Source of the DNA: Candidatus Gemmiger faecigallinarum
Lineage (GTDB): Bacteria; Bacillota; Clostridia; Oscillospirales; Ruminococcaceae
Assembly (NCBI GenBank): GCA_019120395.1
Contig: DWVD01000006.1
Coordinates: forward strand, 1 to 49,222
Length of the DNA stretch: 49,222 nt
Direction: 5' to 3'
Position numbers and translations under genes: made by a program. Positions 1-10,422 of the stretch are shown here, in pieces. The notes beneath the pieces were generated by a model. It was given only the letters and a program-made list of their open reading frames with translations. It ran no database searches and was not told the origin of the DNA. Position 1 is the stretch's first letter; every line of letters begins with the position of its first letter.

Positions 1-1537
1 TCTCGGTCAGGGTCAGGTCGGCGCCCAGCTCACCGCAGATGCCCACCCAGATGCCGTTTTTGTGGGCGTTGTCGGCCACCAGTTTCAGCAGGCGGAGCAG
101 TGCCGGATGATGCGGGTCATAGAAGCGGCCCAGGTCATTGTTCTGCCGGTCACAGGCCAGCGTGTACTGGGTCAGGTCGTTGGTGCCGCAGCTGAAGAAA
201 TCCACTTCCTTGGCCAGGCGGTCGGACATGATGGCGGCCGCGGGGGTCTCGATCATGATGCCGATCTGCACATCGTCACTGTAGGGAATGCCCTCTGCCT
301 TGAGCTCGTTTTTGACATTCTCACAGATCTTTTTGGCTTCCCGGACTTCCCAGACGCTGGTGACCATGGGGAACATGATGCCCAGTTTGCCGTAGGCCGA
401 CGCCCGGTAGAGGGCGCGCAGCTGGGTCTTGAAAAATTCCGGACGGGTCAGGCTGATGCGCAAAGCGCGCATGCCCATGGCGGGGTTTTCCTCCTTGGGC
501 AGGTTGAAGTAGTCGATCTGCTTGTCCGCGCCGATGTCGCAGGTGCGGATGATGACTTCCTTGTCCTCCATGGCGGAGAGCACCTGCTTGTATGCCTCGA
601 ACTGCTGATCCTCGGTGGGGTAATCGGTGCAGTTAAGGTACAAAAATTCGCTGCGGAACAGGCCGATGCCGCCGCCGTCGTTGACCTGCACGGCGTGCAC
701 GTCATCCGGGCTGCCGATGTTGCAGTAGATGCGGATGCTCTTGCCGTCCTTGGTGATGTTGGGCTGGCCCTTGAGGGATTCCAGCAGGCGCTGCAGGCGC
801 AGTTCCTCCTCCCGCTTTTTCAGCAGGCGGTCGCGGGTCATCTCGTCCGGGTCGATGACCACGTTGCCGGTGCCGCCGTCGATGATGACGGGACGGCCCT
901 CGTACTCCGGCTTCAGCGCGTTGCCCACGCCCACAATGGCGGGGATGCCCATGGTGCGGGCCAGGATGGCGGTGTGGCTGGAGCCGGAACCGCCGGCGGT
1001 GATAAAGCCCAGGATCTTGGACTTGTCCAGCTGGACCGTCTCGGACGGGGCCAGGTCGTCGGCCGCCAGCAGCACCGGGACCTCGCTGGCGATGCCGCCG
1101 GCCACCACGCCGCACAGGATGCCCAGGATGCGGCTGGACACGTCCTTGACGTCGGCGGCGCGGGCCTGCATGTAGCTGTCGTCCATCGAGGCGAACATCT
1201 CGGCAAACTGGGCGGCCACGTCGGTCACGGCGGCTTCCGCGTTGTTCTTCTCGTCCCGGATCTGCGCCTCGATGGCTTCCTCGTAGTCCAGGTCCTCGGC
1301 CATCATCTGGTGGGTCTCAAACAGCATGGCAGCCTCGTCGCCGGCCTCGGCGCGGGCCTTTTCGGCCAGCTCGCCCAGCTGCTCGATGGCGGTGGCCTGC
1401 GCGTCCTTAAAGCGCTGCCACTCGGCGTCGGCATCCTCGACCTTGTAGCGCGTGATGGTGGTTTTGGCGCGGTGGTAGAAATAAAGCGGCCCTACCCCCA
1501 CGCCGGAAGAGACACCCTTGCCCTGAATGGTGATCAT
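1..1537 (-). CDS. ptsI: PTS enzyme I (phosphoenolpyruvate-protein phosphotransferase), 3' end outside window
   Basis: Cytoplasmic first enzyme of the phosphotransferase system; it takes phosphate from PEP and passes it to HPr. About 512 codons are present, reading leftwards off the window, and roughly 60 C-terminal residues are missing. The start is the ATG at 1535-1537, behind a GGAGAGAA ribosome site. The active-site histidine is His188 in the motif GSSHTAILAR, as expected for the family. Near the window edge the conserved GICGELGAD segment of the PEP-binding domain is visible. It follows ptsH by 148 bases that contain a hairpin with a short T run (1587-1646), so the two are probably co-transcribed with some attenuation. 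Identification is secure. Confidence 0.96.
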   Translation of the reverse strand, partial: MITIQGKGVSSGVGVGPLYFYHRAKTTITRYKVEDADAEWQRFKDAQATAIEQLGELAEKARAEAGDEAAMLFETHQMMAEDLDYEEAIEAQIRDEKNNAEAAVTDVAAQFAEMFASMDDSYMQARAADVKDVSSRILGILCGVVAGGIASEVPVLLAADDLAPSETVQLDKSKILGFITAGGSGSSHTAILARTMGIPAIVGVGNALKPEYEGRPVIIDGGTGNVVIDPDEMTRDRLLKKREEELRLQRLLESLKGQPNITKDGKSIRIYCNIGSPDDVHAVQVNDGGGIGLFRSEFLYLNCTDYPTEDQQFEAYKQVLSAMEDKEVIIRTCDIGADKQIDYFNLPKEENPAMGMRALRISLTRPEFFKTQLRALYRASAYGKLGIMFPMVTSVWEVREAKKICENVKNELKAEGIPYSDDVQIGIMIETPAAAIMSDRLAKEVDFFSCGTNDLTQYTLACDRQNNDLGRFYDPHHPALLRLLKLVADNAHKNGIWVGICGELGADLTLTE

Positions 1538-1586
1538 ATAGCTTTCTCTCCTTATCTGCATGTCCGCAGACAGCGGACTGGAATGC

Positions 1587-1646
1587 AAAAAGCGGCTGCC
1601 GGCGGGCCGGGCGCCATACGGCAGCGTCAGCCAGCGGACAGCCGCT
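1587..1646 (-). terminator. Possible attenuator hairpin between ptsH and ptsI
   Basis: On the minus strand AGCGGCTG pairs with CAGCCGCT about 44 bases later, followed by TTTTTGC. The loop is long and GC-rich, so efficiency is uncertain. It could lower ptsI relative to ptsH expression. Confidence 0.4.
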
Positions 1647-1685
1647 GTTTCGCGTCAGATCATATCCCTGCGGACGGTCGCCCGA

Positions 1686-1943
1686 TCACAGGTGCTCTTT
1701 GAAGAACGCCTCCAGCGCGGGGGCGGCGGTCTCCTCGTCGGGACCTTCCACCGTGACGGTGACGGTGTCGCCGCACTTGACGCCCATGCCCATCAAGGCC
1801 ATCAGCTTCAGCGCGTTGACCGAAGCGTCGCCCTTGGCGATGGTGATGGTGCTCTGGTATTTTTTGCATTCCTTGACCAGCAGACCGGCGGGACGGGCGT
1901 GGATGCCCACCGCTTCCTGGATGGTATACTCAAACTGTTTCAT
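1686..1943 (-). CDS. ptsH: Phosphocarrier protein HPr, His15 present, Ser46 replaced by Lys
   Basis: Small soluble PTS carrier (85 residues) that moves phosphate from enzyme I to EIIA domains. The start is the ATG at 1941-1943 with GGGAGG upstream. The GIHARPAG motif places the phosphorylated histidine at residue 15. An ungapped comparison with Bacillus HPr from residue 13 to 62 puts Lys at position 46, where Firmicutes normally have the serine phosphorylated by HPr kinase (local sequence NALKLMALMG instead of NLKSIMGVMS). The catalytic role should be intact, but Ser46-dependent catabolite repression could not run through this protein. It is first gene of a ptsH-ptsI unit with its own promoter at 2000-2028. 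Confidence 0.95.
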   Translation of the reverse strand: MKQFEYTIQEAVGIHARPAGLLVKECKKYQSTITIAKGDASVNALKLMALMGMGVKCGDTVTVTVEGPDEETAAPALEAFFKEHL

Positions 1944-1999
1944 ACGTGACCTCCCAATCATCGACCCCTGCAACGGGGGCCGGACTTCGTTACACAGTA

Positions 2000-2028
2000 A
2001 TAGTACCATTTTCTGCGCGCATCGTCAA
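2000..2028 (-). promoter_or_regulatory. Sigma-A type promoter of ptsHI
   Basis: Minus-strand -35 TTGACG and -10 TACTAT separated by 17 bases, giving a leader of roughly 50 bases before ptsH. Confidence 0.8.
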
Positions 2029-2133
2029 CTGAAAATCGCAGAAAAAGCCACGGCTCTTTGTGCATTGATACAAAAATCTGGTCGAATTTTTCCGCTTTGA
2101 CAAAAATGGCGTGCGGTTAACGGTACTGAAACG

Positions 2134-3699
<1,566 letters not shown>

Positions 3700-3716
3700 T
3701 CAGCTGAAAAACGGGC

Positions 3717-5507
<1,791 letters not shown>

Positions 5508-5593
5508 TTATATTGATGTTCGCCTGCGCGCACGGCGATACATACCATAAGCTCTATGCAGGGCGCGGCGCCCCGCCCCGGCAGCCGCCGGGC

Positions 5594-5652
5594 AAAAAGA
5601 AAACCCAAAGCAGCGGCGCCGGGAAGCAATGCCCCCTGTGCCCTGCCCTGGG
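5594..5652 (-). terminator. Terminator in the leader of the EIIBC gene
   Basis: On the minus strand CCCAGGGCAG pairs with CTGCTTTGGG (10 bp including two G-U pairs), enclosing a smaller GC hairpin and followed by TTTTCTTTTT. It lies 165 bases upstream of the first possible start codon and abuts a RAT-like element, as expected for an antitermination switch. Confidence 0.65.
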
Positions 5653-5686
5653 TGACGCCCCCTGAGCAAAGCAGGGGTAACGATCC
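5651..5686 (-). promoter_or_regulatory. Probable second ribonucleic antiterminator (RAT) element
   Basis: The minus-strand sequence begins GGATCGTTAC, close to the GGATTGTTAC start of LicT/BglG targets, and folds on a CCCCTG/CAGGGG stem with a GG/CC base. The 3' half matches consensus poorly. It overlaps the first bases of the terminator stem at 5594-5652. Confidence 0.5.
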
Positions 5687-5738
5687 TGAAAAGCAAAGTC
5701 GATTTTTATTTTTGTGGTCCGGGGTGCCCCCGGCAAGG

Positions 5739-6581
5739 TCATTTCCCGCTGCTGCGGTCGGTGGTAACGCGGTGGATATGGATCATCAGGTACAGCTGCT
5801 CTCCCACCGAGCAGTCCCAATGCCAGGTGTCCGAAAAATAGCGGACGATCTGCTGGACGCAGGTGTAGATCTGCGGATATTCGCGGCGGACGGTGTTGAA
5901 CAGCTCCCGCGTGCCGGGGTCGTTGTCCACCGGCTCGCCCTGCATCATCCGCTGCACCAGGTAGCGCAGGTGCATGGCAAAGCGGGAATAGTGGAAGCTG
6001 TCCCGGTCCAGCGTGATGCCGAAAAACTCCTCCACCATCCGGCTCAGCTCCGCGATGATCTGGGTGGCGGTCATGGTGGCGTGGATGTCGCCGCTTTCGG
6101 CCTCGGCGTTGATCAGGTGCAGCGCAATGCTGACAGCCTCGGTGTCGGGCAGCTGCACGTCCGGCATCCGGTTGAGGGTATGCAGCGCCTGGCTGGCGAT
6201 GCGGTACTCGTCCGGGTACAGATGGCGCACGTCGTAGGCCAGCGGCGTTTCCACGTTGACGCCGGCGCGGCTGCGCTGGATGGCAAAATTGAGATGGTCG
6301 GCCAGAACAAAGGTCAGGTTGGGGTTCAGCGGGCTGTCCAGCTCGTCGCGGGCGGTCTCGGCAATGTCGTCGGCCGCCAGCACGATCTCGTCGGGGATCT
6401 CGCCCAACAGGCTCAGATGCTCAGGCTTGACGTCGTAAAAGGTGCGCTGCACCCGGGAAAGGTCTTTCAGCTCGTAGGGCATGGCGGGAAAGCCCACCCC
6501 TTTGCCGAACACCACCAGCTCCCGGCCGCGTCCGTCGCGGGCCAGCGCCACGTTGTTGTTGATTTTTTTGGTGATCTCCAT
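5739..6581 (-). CDS. BglG/LicT-family transcriptional antiterminator
   Basis: RNA-binding regulator of 280 residues. The N-terminal ~55 residues are the CAT RNA-binding domain (ITKKINNNVALA, GKGVGF); two PRD domains follow, with conserved histidines around EHLSLL, DHLNFAI and MIHIHR that are phosphorylated by HPr and EII in this family. When substrate is present it should bind RAT RNA and block the overlapping terminator. The ATG at 6579-6581 follows GGGAGC. Its own leader carries a clear RAT/terminator (6749-6830), so it probably controls itself, and a weaker pair precedes the downstream permease gene. Family assignment is firm. Confidence 0.94.
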   Translation of the reverse strand: MEITKKINNNVALARDGRGRELVVFGKGVGFPAMPYELKDLSRVQRTFYDVKPEHLSLLGEIPDEIVLAADDIAETARDELDSPLNPNLTFVLADHLNFAIQRSRAGVNVETPLAYDVRHLYPDEYRIASQALHTLNRMPDVQLPDTEAVSIALHLINAEAESGDIHATMTATQIIAELSRMVEEFFGITLDRDSFHYSRFAMHLRYLVQRMMQGEPVDNDPGTRELFNTVRREYPQIYTCVQQIVRYFSDTWHWDCSVGEQLYLMIHIHRVTTDRSSGK

Positions 6582-6748
6582 GCTTGCTCCCGTACCGTCC
6601 GTACTTGTCCACCGCGCGGCCGGGACCCGTTCCGCACCGCATGCGGTGCGGAAAGCGGCGGCCGCCGCTTTCCGCGGGGCGTTCTGCTTGCCCCGCCTCC
6701 CGGCGCTGCCCGTTTGCCGCTGCAAAAGGCGGCAGACTTCCGGGCAAC

Positions 6749-6820
6749 AAAAAAACTCCCAGATGCAGATACGGTACAGGCGAAATACGTCGACATGTAC
6801 AAGTAATGCCTCGATGGGAG
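6749..6820 (-). terminator. Terminator in the bglG-type leader, overlapping the RAT
   Basis: Minus-strand ACTCCCA pairs with TGGGAGT some 55 bases later, directly followed by TTTTTTT. The 5' arm lies inside the RAT at 6800-6830, so antiterminator and terminator folds exclude each other. Confidence 0.8.
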
Positions 6821-6830
6821 TAACAATCTT
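6800..6830 (-). promoter_or_regulatory. Ribonucleic antiterminator (RAT) site
   Basis: The minus-strand sequence AGATTGTTACT, then GAGGCATTAC, matches the LicT/BglG target (GGATTGTTACT ... GCAGGCAAAACC) over the 5' half and the AGGCA core. It begins about 10 bases after the predicted transcription start. Confidence 0.8.
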
Positions 6831-6841
6831 GTGTTGTTATT

Positions 6842-6870
6842 ATGATACCTTTTCGTTTACAATTTGTCCA
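6842..6870 (-). promoter_or_regulatory. Promoter of the beta-glucoside operon
   Basis: Minus-strand -35 TGGACA, 17-base spacer, -10 TATCAT, within an AT-rich patch. The start point would fall just ahead of the RAT, the classic arrangement for antitermination control. Confidence 0.75.
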
Positions 6871-6928
6871 TAATTAGTTTGCACAAATATTTATTCGCGT
6901 TTTTGTGTATCTTGTTTGGCCGTCTGGC

Positions 6929-7720
6929 TCACACCGTTTCCCCGGCCTCCAGCCGGCGCAGAAGTTCGGCCAGTGTGTCTTCGGGGCGGGCGGTATGGCG
7001 GGGGTAACGCCGCCGCAGTTCGGGCGCGGCGCTGTCCATGATGTAGGGAGCCCCCACCATGTCCAGCATGGCGACGTCGTTGTAATTGTCGCCAAAGGCC
7101 ATCACTTCCCCGGGGTCGACGCCCAGCGTCCGGCACAGGGCCGCCACGCCGGTGCCCTTGTTGGCCAGCGTGGTGTCGATCCACTTGGGCCCTGCCACCG
7201 CGCAGTTGGCCTGCCGCCAGCGGGGCACAAAACGGTCCGCGTAGGGGGCGCAGCCCTGGCTGAAGTAGACCGATACCTTGACGATCTCCTCCGGGACGTC
7301 GGCCGGGTCGGAGATAAAAGTGTAGCGGTTGCCGATGAAGCGGATGCGGTCCACCATGCCCAGGCCGCGGTCCATCAGGTAGCTGGTGTTCTCGCCCGAA
7401 AGCATCACCTCGCCCTTGCCGTCGCTGTTTTCCCAAAAGTCCCGGGCGATCTCCTCGGCCAGACGCCGGGGCATGGGCGTTTTGGCAGCGACCTGCCCGT
7501 CCCGGTACAGCACCGCGCCGTTCTCGCACAGAAAGACGCAGTGTTCGGCCACCGGCGCAAACAGCTTGCGCTGGCTGGCGTACTGCCGGCCGCTGGCCGG
7601 GCAGAACCGGATGCCGTGGGCGGTCAGCGCGCGGATCTGGTCAAAGATCTCGCCCTCCAGCCACTGTTTGCCGTATTGCAGCAGCGTGCCGTCCAGGTCG
7701 CTGCAGACCATCCTTATCAT
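6929..7720 (-). CDS. HAD-superfamily Cof-type phosphatase (IIB)
   Basis: Cytoplasmic hydrolase of 263 residues, probably acting on a small phosphorylated metabolite such as a sugar phosphate. Motif I is SDLDGT, with nucleophile Asp8 and Asp10; the motif III lysine is in LANKGTG and motif IV is GDNYNDVAML. The middle part is the C2-type cap of Cof proteins. The ATG at 7718-7720 has a GGGGG stretch upstream; an in-frame ATG three codons later lacks a good site. It lies upstream of the bglG-type gene on the same strand but that gene has its own promoter and leader terminator, so it is likely an independent unit. The substrate cannot be predicted. Confidence 0.88.
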   Translation of the reverse strand: MIRMVCSDLDGTLLQYGKQWLEGEIFDQIRALTAHGIRFCPASGRQYASQRKLFAPVAEHCVFLCENGAVLYRDGQVAAKTPMPRRLAEEIARDFWENSDGKGEVMLSGENTSYLMDRGLGMVDRIRFIGNRYTFISDPADVPEEIVKVSVYFSQGCAPYADRFVPRWRQANCAVAGPKWIDTTLANKGTGVAALCRTLGVDPGEVMAFGDNYNDVAMLDMVGAPYIMDSAAPELRRRYPRHTARPEDTLAELLRRLEAGETV

Positions 7721-7778
7721 GCGGTGCCCCCTGTCAAACCGTGCCGGACCCGGGCCCGGCGCAAAACGTTCCGCCCCG

Positions 7779-7808
7779 ATTGTAGCACAGCGCCGCCGGC
7801 CTGCGCAA
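7779..7808 (-). promoter_or_regulatory. Probable promoter of the HAD phosphatase gene
   Basis: Minus-strand -35 TTGCGC, 18-base spacer, -10 TACAAT, in the divergent intergenic region shared with the gene at 7894. Confidence 0.5.
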
Positions 7809-7817
7809 GCGGGGGCC

Positions 7818-7846
7818 TTGGCAGCCGGCGCGGGACGTTGTACAAT
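7818..7846 (+). promoter_or_regulatory. Promoter of the gamma-carbonic-anhydrase-like gene
   Basis: Plus-strand TTGGCA, 17-base spacer, TACAAT; about 40 bases of leader before the start codon. Confidence 0.78.
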
Positions 7847-7893
7847 ACAAAGGATCGAACCGGCGCGGCCCGCCGGGCAGGGGAGGAACGACC

Positions 7894-8445
7894 ATGGCTT
7901 TGTGCAGGGAATTTGCAGGCAGAGCGCCGCAGCTGGACCATCCGGCCTTTGTGGCCGAGACGGCGGTGCTGATCGGCGACGTACGGCTGGAGGCGGACGC
8001 CAGCGTGTTTTACGGCGCGGTGCTGCGAGCCGACCATGACAGCATCACGGTGGGGCAGGGCAGCAACATTCAGGACAACGCGGTGCTGCATGCCGACAGC
8101 GGCTGCCCGCTGCGGATCGGCAAAAACGTCACGGTGGGGCACGGCGCGGTGGTCCACGGCTGCACGGTGGAGGACGGCGCGCTGATCGGCATGCACGCCA
8201 CGGTCCTCAACGGGGCGGTGATCGGCGAGGGCTGCATCGTGGCCGCCGGCGCCCTGGTCACCGAAGGGTTTGCGGCGCCGCCGCACAGCGTTGTGATGGG
8301 GGTGCCCGCCAGGGTCAGGGGGCAGGCGCGCCCCGGGCAGCTGGAGGCCAACGTCCGCAGCGCCGCCGATTATGTGGACTGCGCTAGAGCGCACGCCGCC
8401 CGGCCGGCGCTGCCGCCGGAAACGGAAAAGGATAACGCCAAATAA
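7894..8445 (+). CDS. Gamma-carbonic-anhydrase / hexapeptide-repeat protein (YrdA/PaaY type)
   Basis: Soluble 183-residue left-handed beta-helix protein made of hexapeptide repeats (IGDVRL, VGQGSN, IGKNVT, IGMHAT, IGEGCI), normally a trimer with zinc bound at subunit interfaces. The likely metal ligands are all present: His66 (VLHADS), His83 (TVGHGA) and His88 (VVHGC). The extra C-terminal ~30 residues are Ala/Pro-rich and look disordered. A GGGGAGG site lies eight bases before the ATG. Family members range from true carbonic anhydrases to proteins of unknown substrate, so enzymatic activity is not certain. The gene stands alone between divergent and convergent neighbours. Confidence 0.88.
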   Translation: MALCREFAGRAPQLDHPAFVAETAVLIGDVRLEADASVFYGAVLRADHDSITVGQGSNIQDNAVLHADSGCPLRIGKNVTVGHGAVVHGCTVEDGALIGMHATVLNGAVIGEGCIVAAGALVTEGFAAPPHSVVMGVPARVRGQARPGQLEANVRSAADYVDCARAHAARPALPPETEKDNAK

Positions 8446-8494
8446 AAGGGGGACGCAAAACGGCGCGGTCCCGTGTTTTTACGGCGCTTGCGTA

Positions 8495-8530
8495 GAACGG
8501 GCCTCCGGTCAGCTGACCGGAGGCCCGTTC
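8495..8530. terminator. Perfect 36-bp palindrome between convergent genes
   Basis: Two perfect 18-base arms meet with no spacer, between the ends of the genes at 7894-8445 and 8601-9488. No T run follows on either strand, so if it terminates transcription it is not a classical intrinsic terminator. It may act as a bidirectional RNA hairpin. Confidence 0.55.
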
Positions 8531-8600
8531 CGATGTGTGCGGATCGAAAAATCAGAAACGGTTCGGCCGCATGCGCTCCGCGGGGGGCGCTTTGGCCGCG

Positions 8601-9488
8601 TCAGTCCTTCCGCTCGTCGCCCCAGAAGAACAGCGCCACGGTGCCGGGGCCGGTGTGGCTGCCGATGGTGGTGCCGATGGTGTTGATCTCCACCTTGCCG
8701 TCCAGTTTGGGGAAGCGAGCTTCCACCATGGCGGCCACGGCCTTGGCGTCCTCCAGGCAGGCGGACTGGGAAATGTAGCATTTGCCCGAGTAGTTCAGTC
8801 CGTCCTGGGCGTGCTGCTCCATCTTTTTCACGCACTCTTCCATGGCGCGCTTTTTGCCGCGGCATTTCTGGCGGGGGATCAGCCTGCCCTGATTATCCAC
8901 GTTCAGCAGGGGGCAGATCTTCAGCGCGGTGCCGAACCAGCCCGCGGCCTTGGTGATGCGCCCGCCCTTGACAAAAAAGGTCAGGTCGCTGGAGAAGAAC
9001 CAGTGATGCAGCCGCAGGCGGTTTTCCATTGCCCACTGGTACAGCGCGTCGACGGACATACCCGCGTCCCGCAGGTCGGCCAGCTTGTCCATGAACAGGC
9101 CGGTGCCGGAGGAGGCGGACAGCGAGTCCACGATATAGATCTTGCGGTCGGGATATTTTTCGGCCAGTTCGTCCCGCGCCAGGTTGGCCGAGTTCACCAC
9201 GCCGGAGATGCCGCTGGACAGGCACAGGTGCAGGATGTCCAGCCCCTGTTCCAGAAACGGCGTAAAGTAGGCGATGAACTCGTTGGCGTTCAGCTGCGAG
9301 GTCTTGGTCTCGGCGCCGTTGACCATGGCGGCGTAGAACTTGTCCAGCGGCATGCTCTTGCCCAGGTCGTCGGTGTGCTGGACCCCGTCCAGCGAATAGT
9401 GAAAGCAGGTGTAATGGATGTCCCGCGCCGCAAGATGTTCCGGCGTCAAGTCGGCGGTGGAGCAGCAGCTCAAAATGTAGTTTGCCAT
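8601..9488 (-). CDS. DegV-family fatty-acid-binding protein
   Basis: Soluble protein of 295 residues in the DegV/FakB family, which binds a fatty acid and presents it to a fatty acid kinase for phospholipid synthesis. Typical elements are the N-terminal ILSCCSTADLTPE, the TKTSQLNANEF segment, the LSSGISGVVNSA loop carrying the carboxylate-binding serine, and GTTIGSHTGPGTVALFFWG near the C-terminus. The ATG at 9486-9488 follows GAGAGGG. A TATACT -10 box lies at 9563-9568, but I see no good -35. No FakA kinase is nearby, so pairing is unknown. Confidence 0.88.
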   Translation of the reverse strand: MANYILSCCSTADLTPEHLAARDIHYTCFHYSLDGVQHTDDLGKSMPLDKFYAAMVNGAETKTSQLNANEFIAYFTPFLEQGLDILHLCLSSGISGVVNSANLARDELAEKYPDRKIYIVDSLSASSGTGLFMDKLADLRDAGMSVDALYQWAMENRLRLHHWFFSSDLTFFVKGGRITKAAGWFGTALKICPLLNVDNQGRLIPRQKCRGKKRAMEECVKKMEQHAQDGLNYSGKCYISQSACLEDAKAVAAMVEARFPKLDGKVEINTIGTTIGSHTGPGTVALFFWGDERKD

Positions 9489-9622
9489 AGCGGATCCCTC
9501 TCTTCCCGGCAGGCAGCCGGGCATATTTTGCACCACAGATGCGGTTTGCATAACATAACCTTAGTATAACACAAACTGTTACGGGCTGCCATAGCGGGGG
9601 AAAGATTTCTTGCGGCGGGGGA

Positions 9623-10144
9623 TCACCCTTTTGTCCCGGCGTCCGCGGCAGGTACGGCGTTTGCCGCGGTCGGGGCGTCCCCCGCCGGGCTGCCGGGCCG
9701 GTCCGGCTGTTCCAGCGCCGCAGGGGGTAGGGCGGACACGTCCGTCCCGGCGTCCGCGGGGGCGGTCTGCACGCCGCCGTTTTGCTGCTGCGCAAATACC
9801 ACCCACTTTTCGTTGATAAAAACCTCCAGCGTGGCCCCGGCGCCGTACTGGTAGGGGAACCCTGTGCCAAAGTTGGACTGGCCGTCCTCGGCGGGGATCT
9901 CGGCGCCGTCCACCGACGAGGTGATCTGCCCGTCCATGGTGCCGCACCGGTATTCCGCGGCGCTTTCCTCCCCGGTGTCGTAGTACAGGTTCCCGTTCAC
10001 CATCACCATGGGGACCAGATCCCGGATGGCCTGCGTCTTTCCGGCGGGCGGCTGCTGCGGCGCGCGGCCGGGTGCGGCGGCGCACCCCGCCAGGAGCAGG
10101 GCCAGCACGGCGGCCGGCAAACAGGGGCGGCAGAGTCTTTTCAT
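9623..10144 (-). CDS. Putative lipoprotein, conserved but uncharacterised
   Basis: Secreted lipid-anchored protein of 173 residues. The signal peptide ends in a lipobox (LLAGC, Cys21). A compact domain at about residues 43-118 contains MVNGNLYYDTG, a cysteine in YRCGTMDG, ITSSVDGAEIP and SNFGTGFPYQYG. I recognise this pattern from uncharacterised Clostridia lipoproteins, but no function is known to me. The C-terminal third is Ala/Pro/Asp-rich low complexity. The start has a strong AAAGGAGG site. It lies divergent from the surface-glycan operon that starts at 10423. Confidence 0.75.
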   Translation of the reverse strand: MKRLCRPCLPAAVLALLLAGCAAAPGRAPQQPPAGKTQAIRDLVPMVMVNGNLYYDTGEESAAEYRCGTMDGQITSSVDGAEIPAEDGQSNFGTGFPYQYGAGATLEVFINEKWVVFAQQQNGGVQTAPADAGTDVSALPPAALEQPDRPGSPAGDAPTAANAVPAADAGTKG

Positions 10145-10254
10145 GGTTTGGGACCTCCTTTTGGCGGGGACAAAACAGCCCCCGGTTTCTTTACTGATAT
10201 AGACGCGGAAATCGGCGTTTGGTTACACAAGGACCGCTTTTTTGCAAGATATGC

Positions 10255-10282
10255 GGGCGGCCGGGCGGCCGCCCGGCCGCCC
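10255..10282. repeat. Perfect 28-bp GC palindrome upstream of the legB-like promoter
   Basis: Made only of G and C (GGGCGGCCGGGCGG and its exact complement, no spacer). It ends five bases before the -35 box of the 10288-10316 promoter, so it may be an operator or a structural element. Confidence 0.6.
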
Positions 10283-10287
10283 TGTGG

Positions 10288-10316
10288 TTGAAATAGCTGC
10301 CGAAATCGGTTATACT
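10288..10316 (+). promoter_or_regulatory. Promoter of the six-gene surface-glycan operon
   Basis: TTGAAA, 17-base spacer, TATACT. The predicted leader is about 100 bases before the start codon at 10423. Confidence 0.82.
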
Positions 10317-10422
10317 GTTTTGTAACTCAAATGCAATATTTGGCGCTTATCATATGAATAATAAGACCAGGCGGGGCGCCCCGGCGGGGACCCTGCTTCC
10401 ACACAAAAAGGAGCACTGCAAC

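Noticed and set aside
62-1702. Plus-strand 546-codon open frame opposite ptsI
   Set aside because: The minus strand here encodes enzyme I with clear motifs and a ribosome site. The plus frame is a high-GC shadow without recognisable domains.
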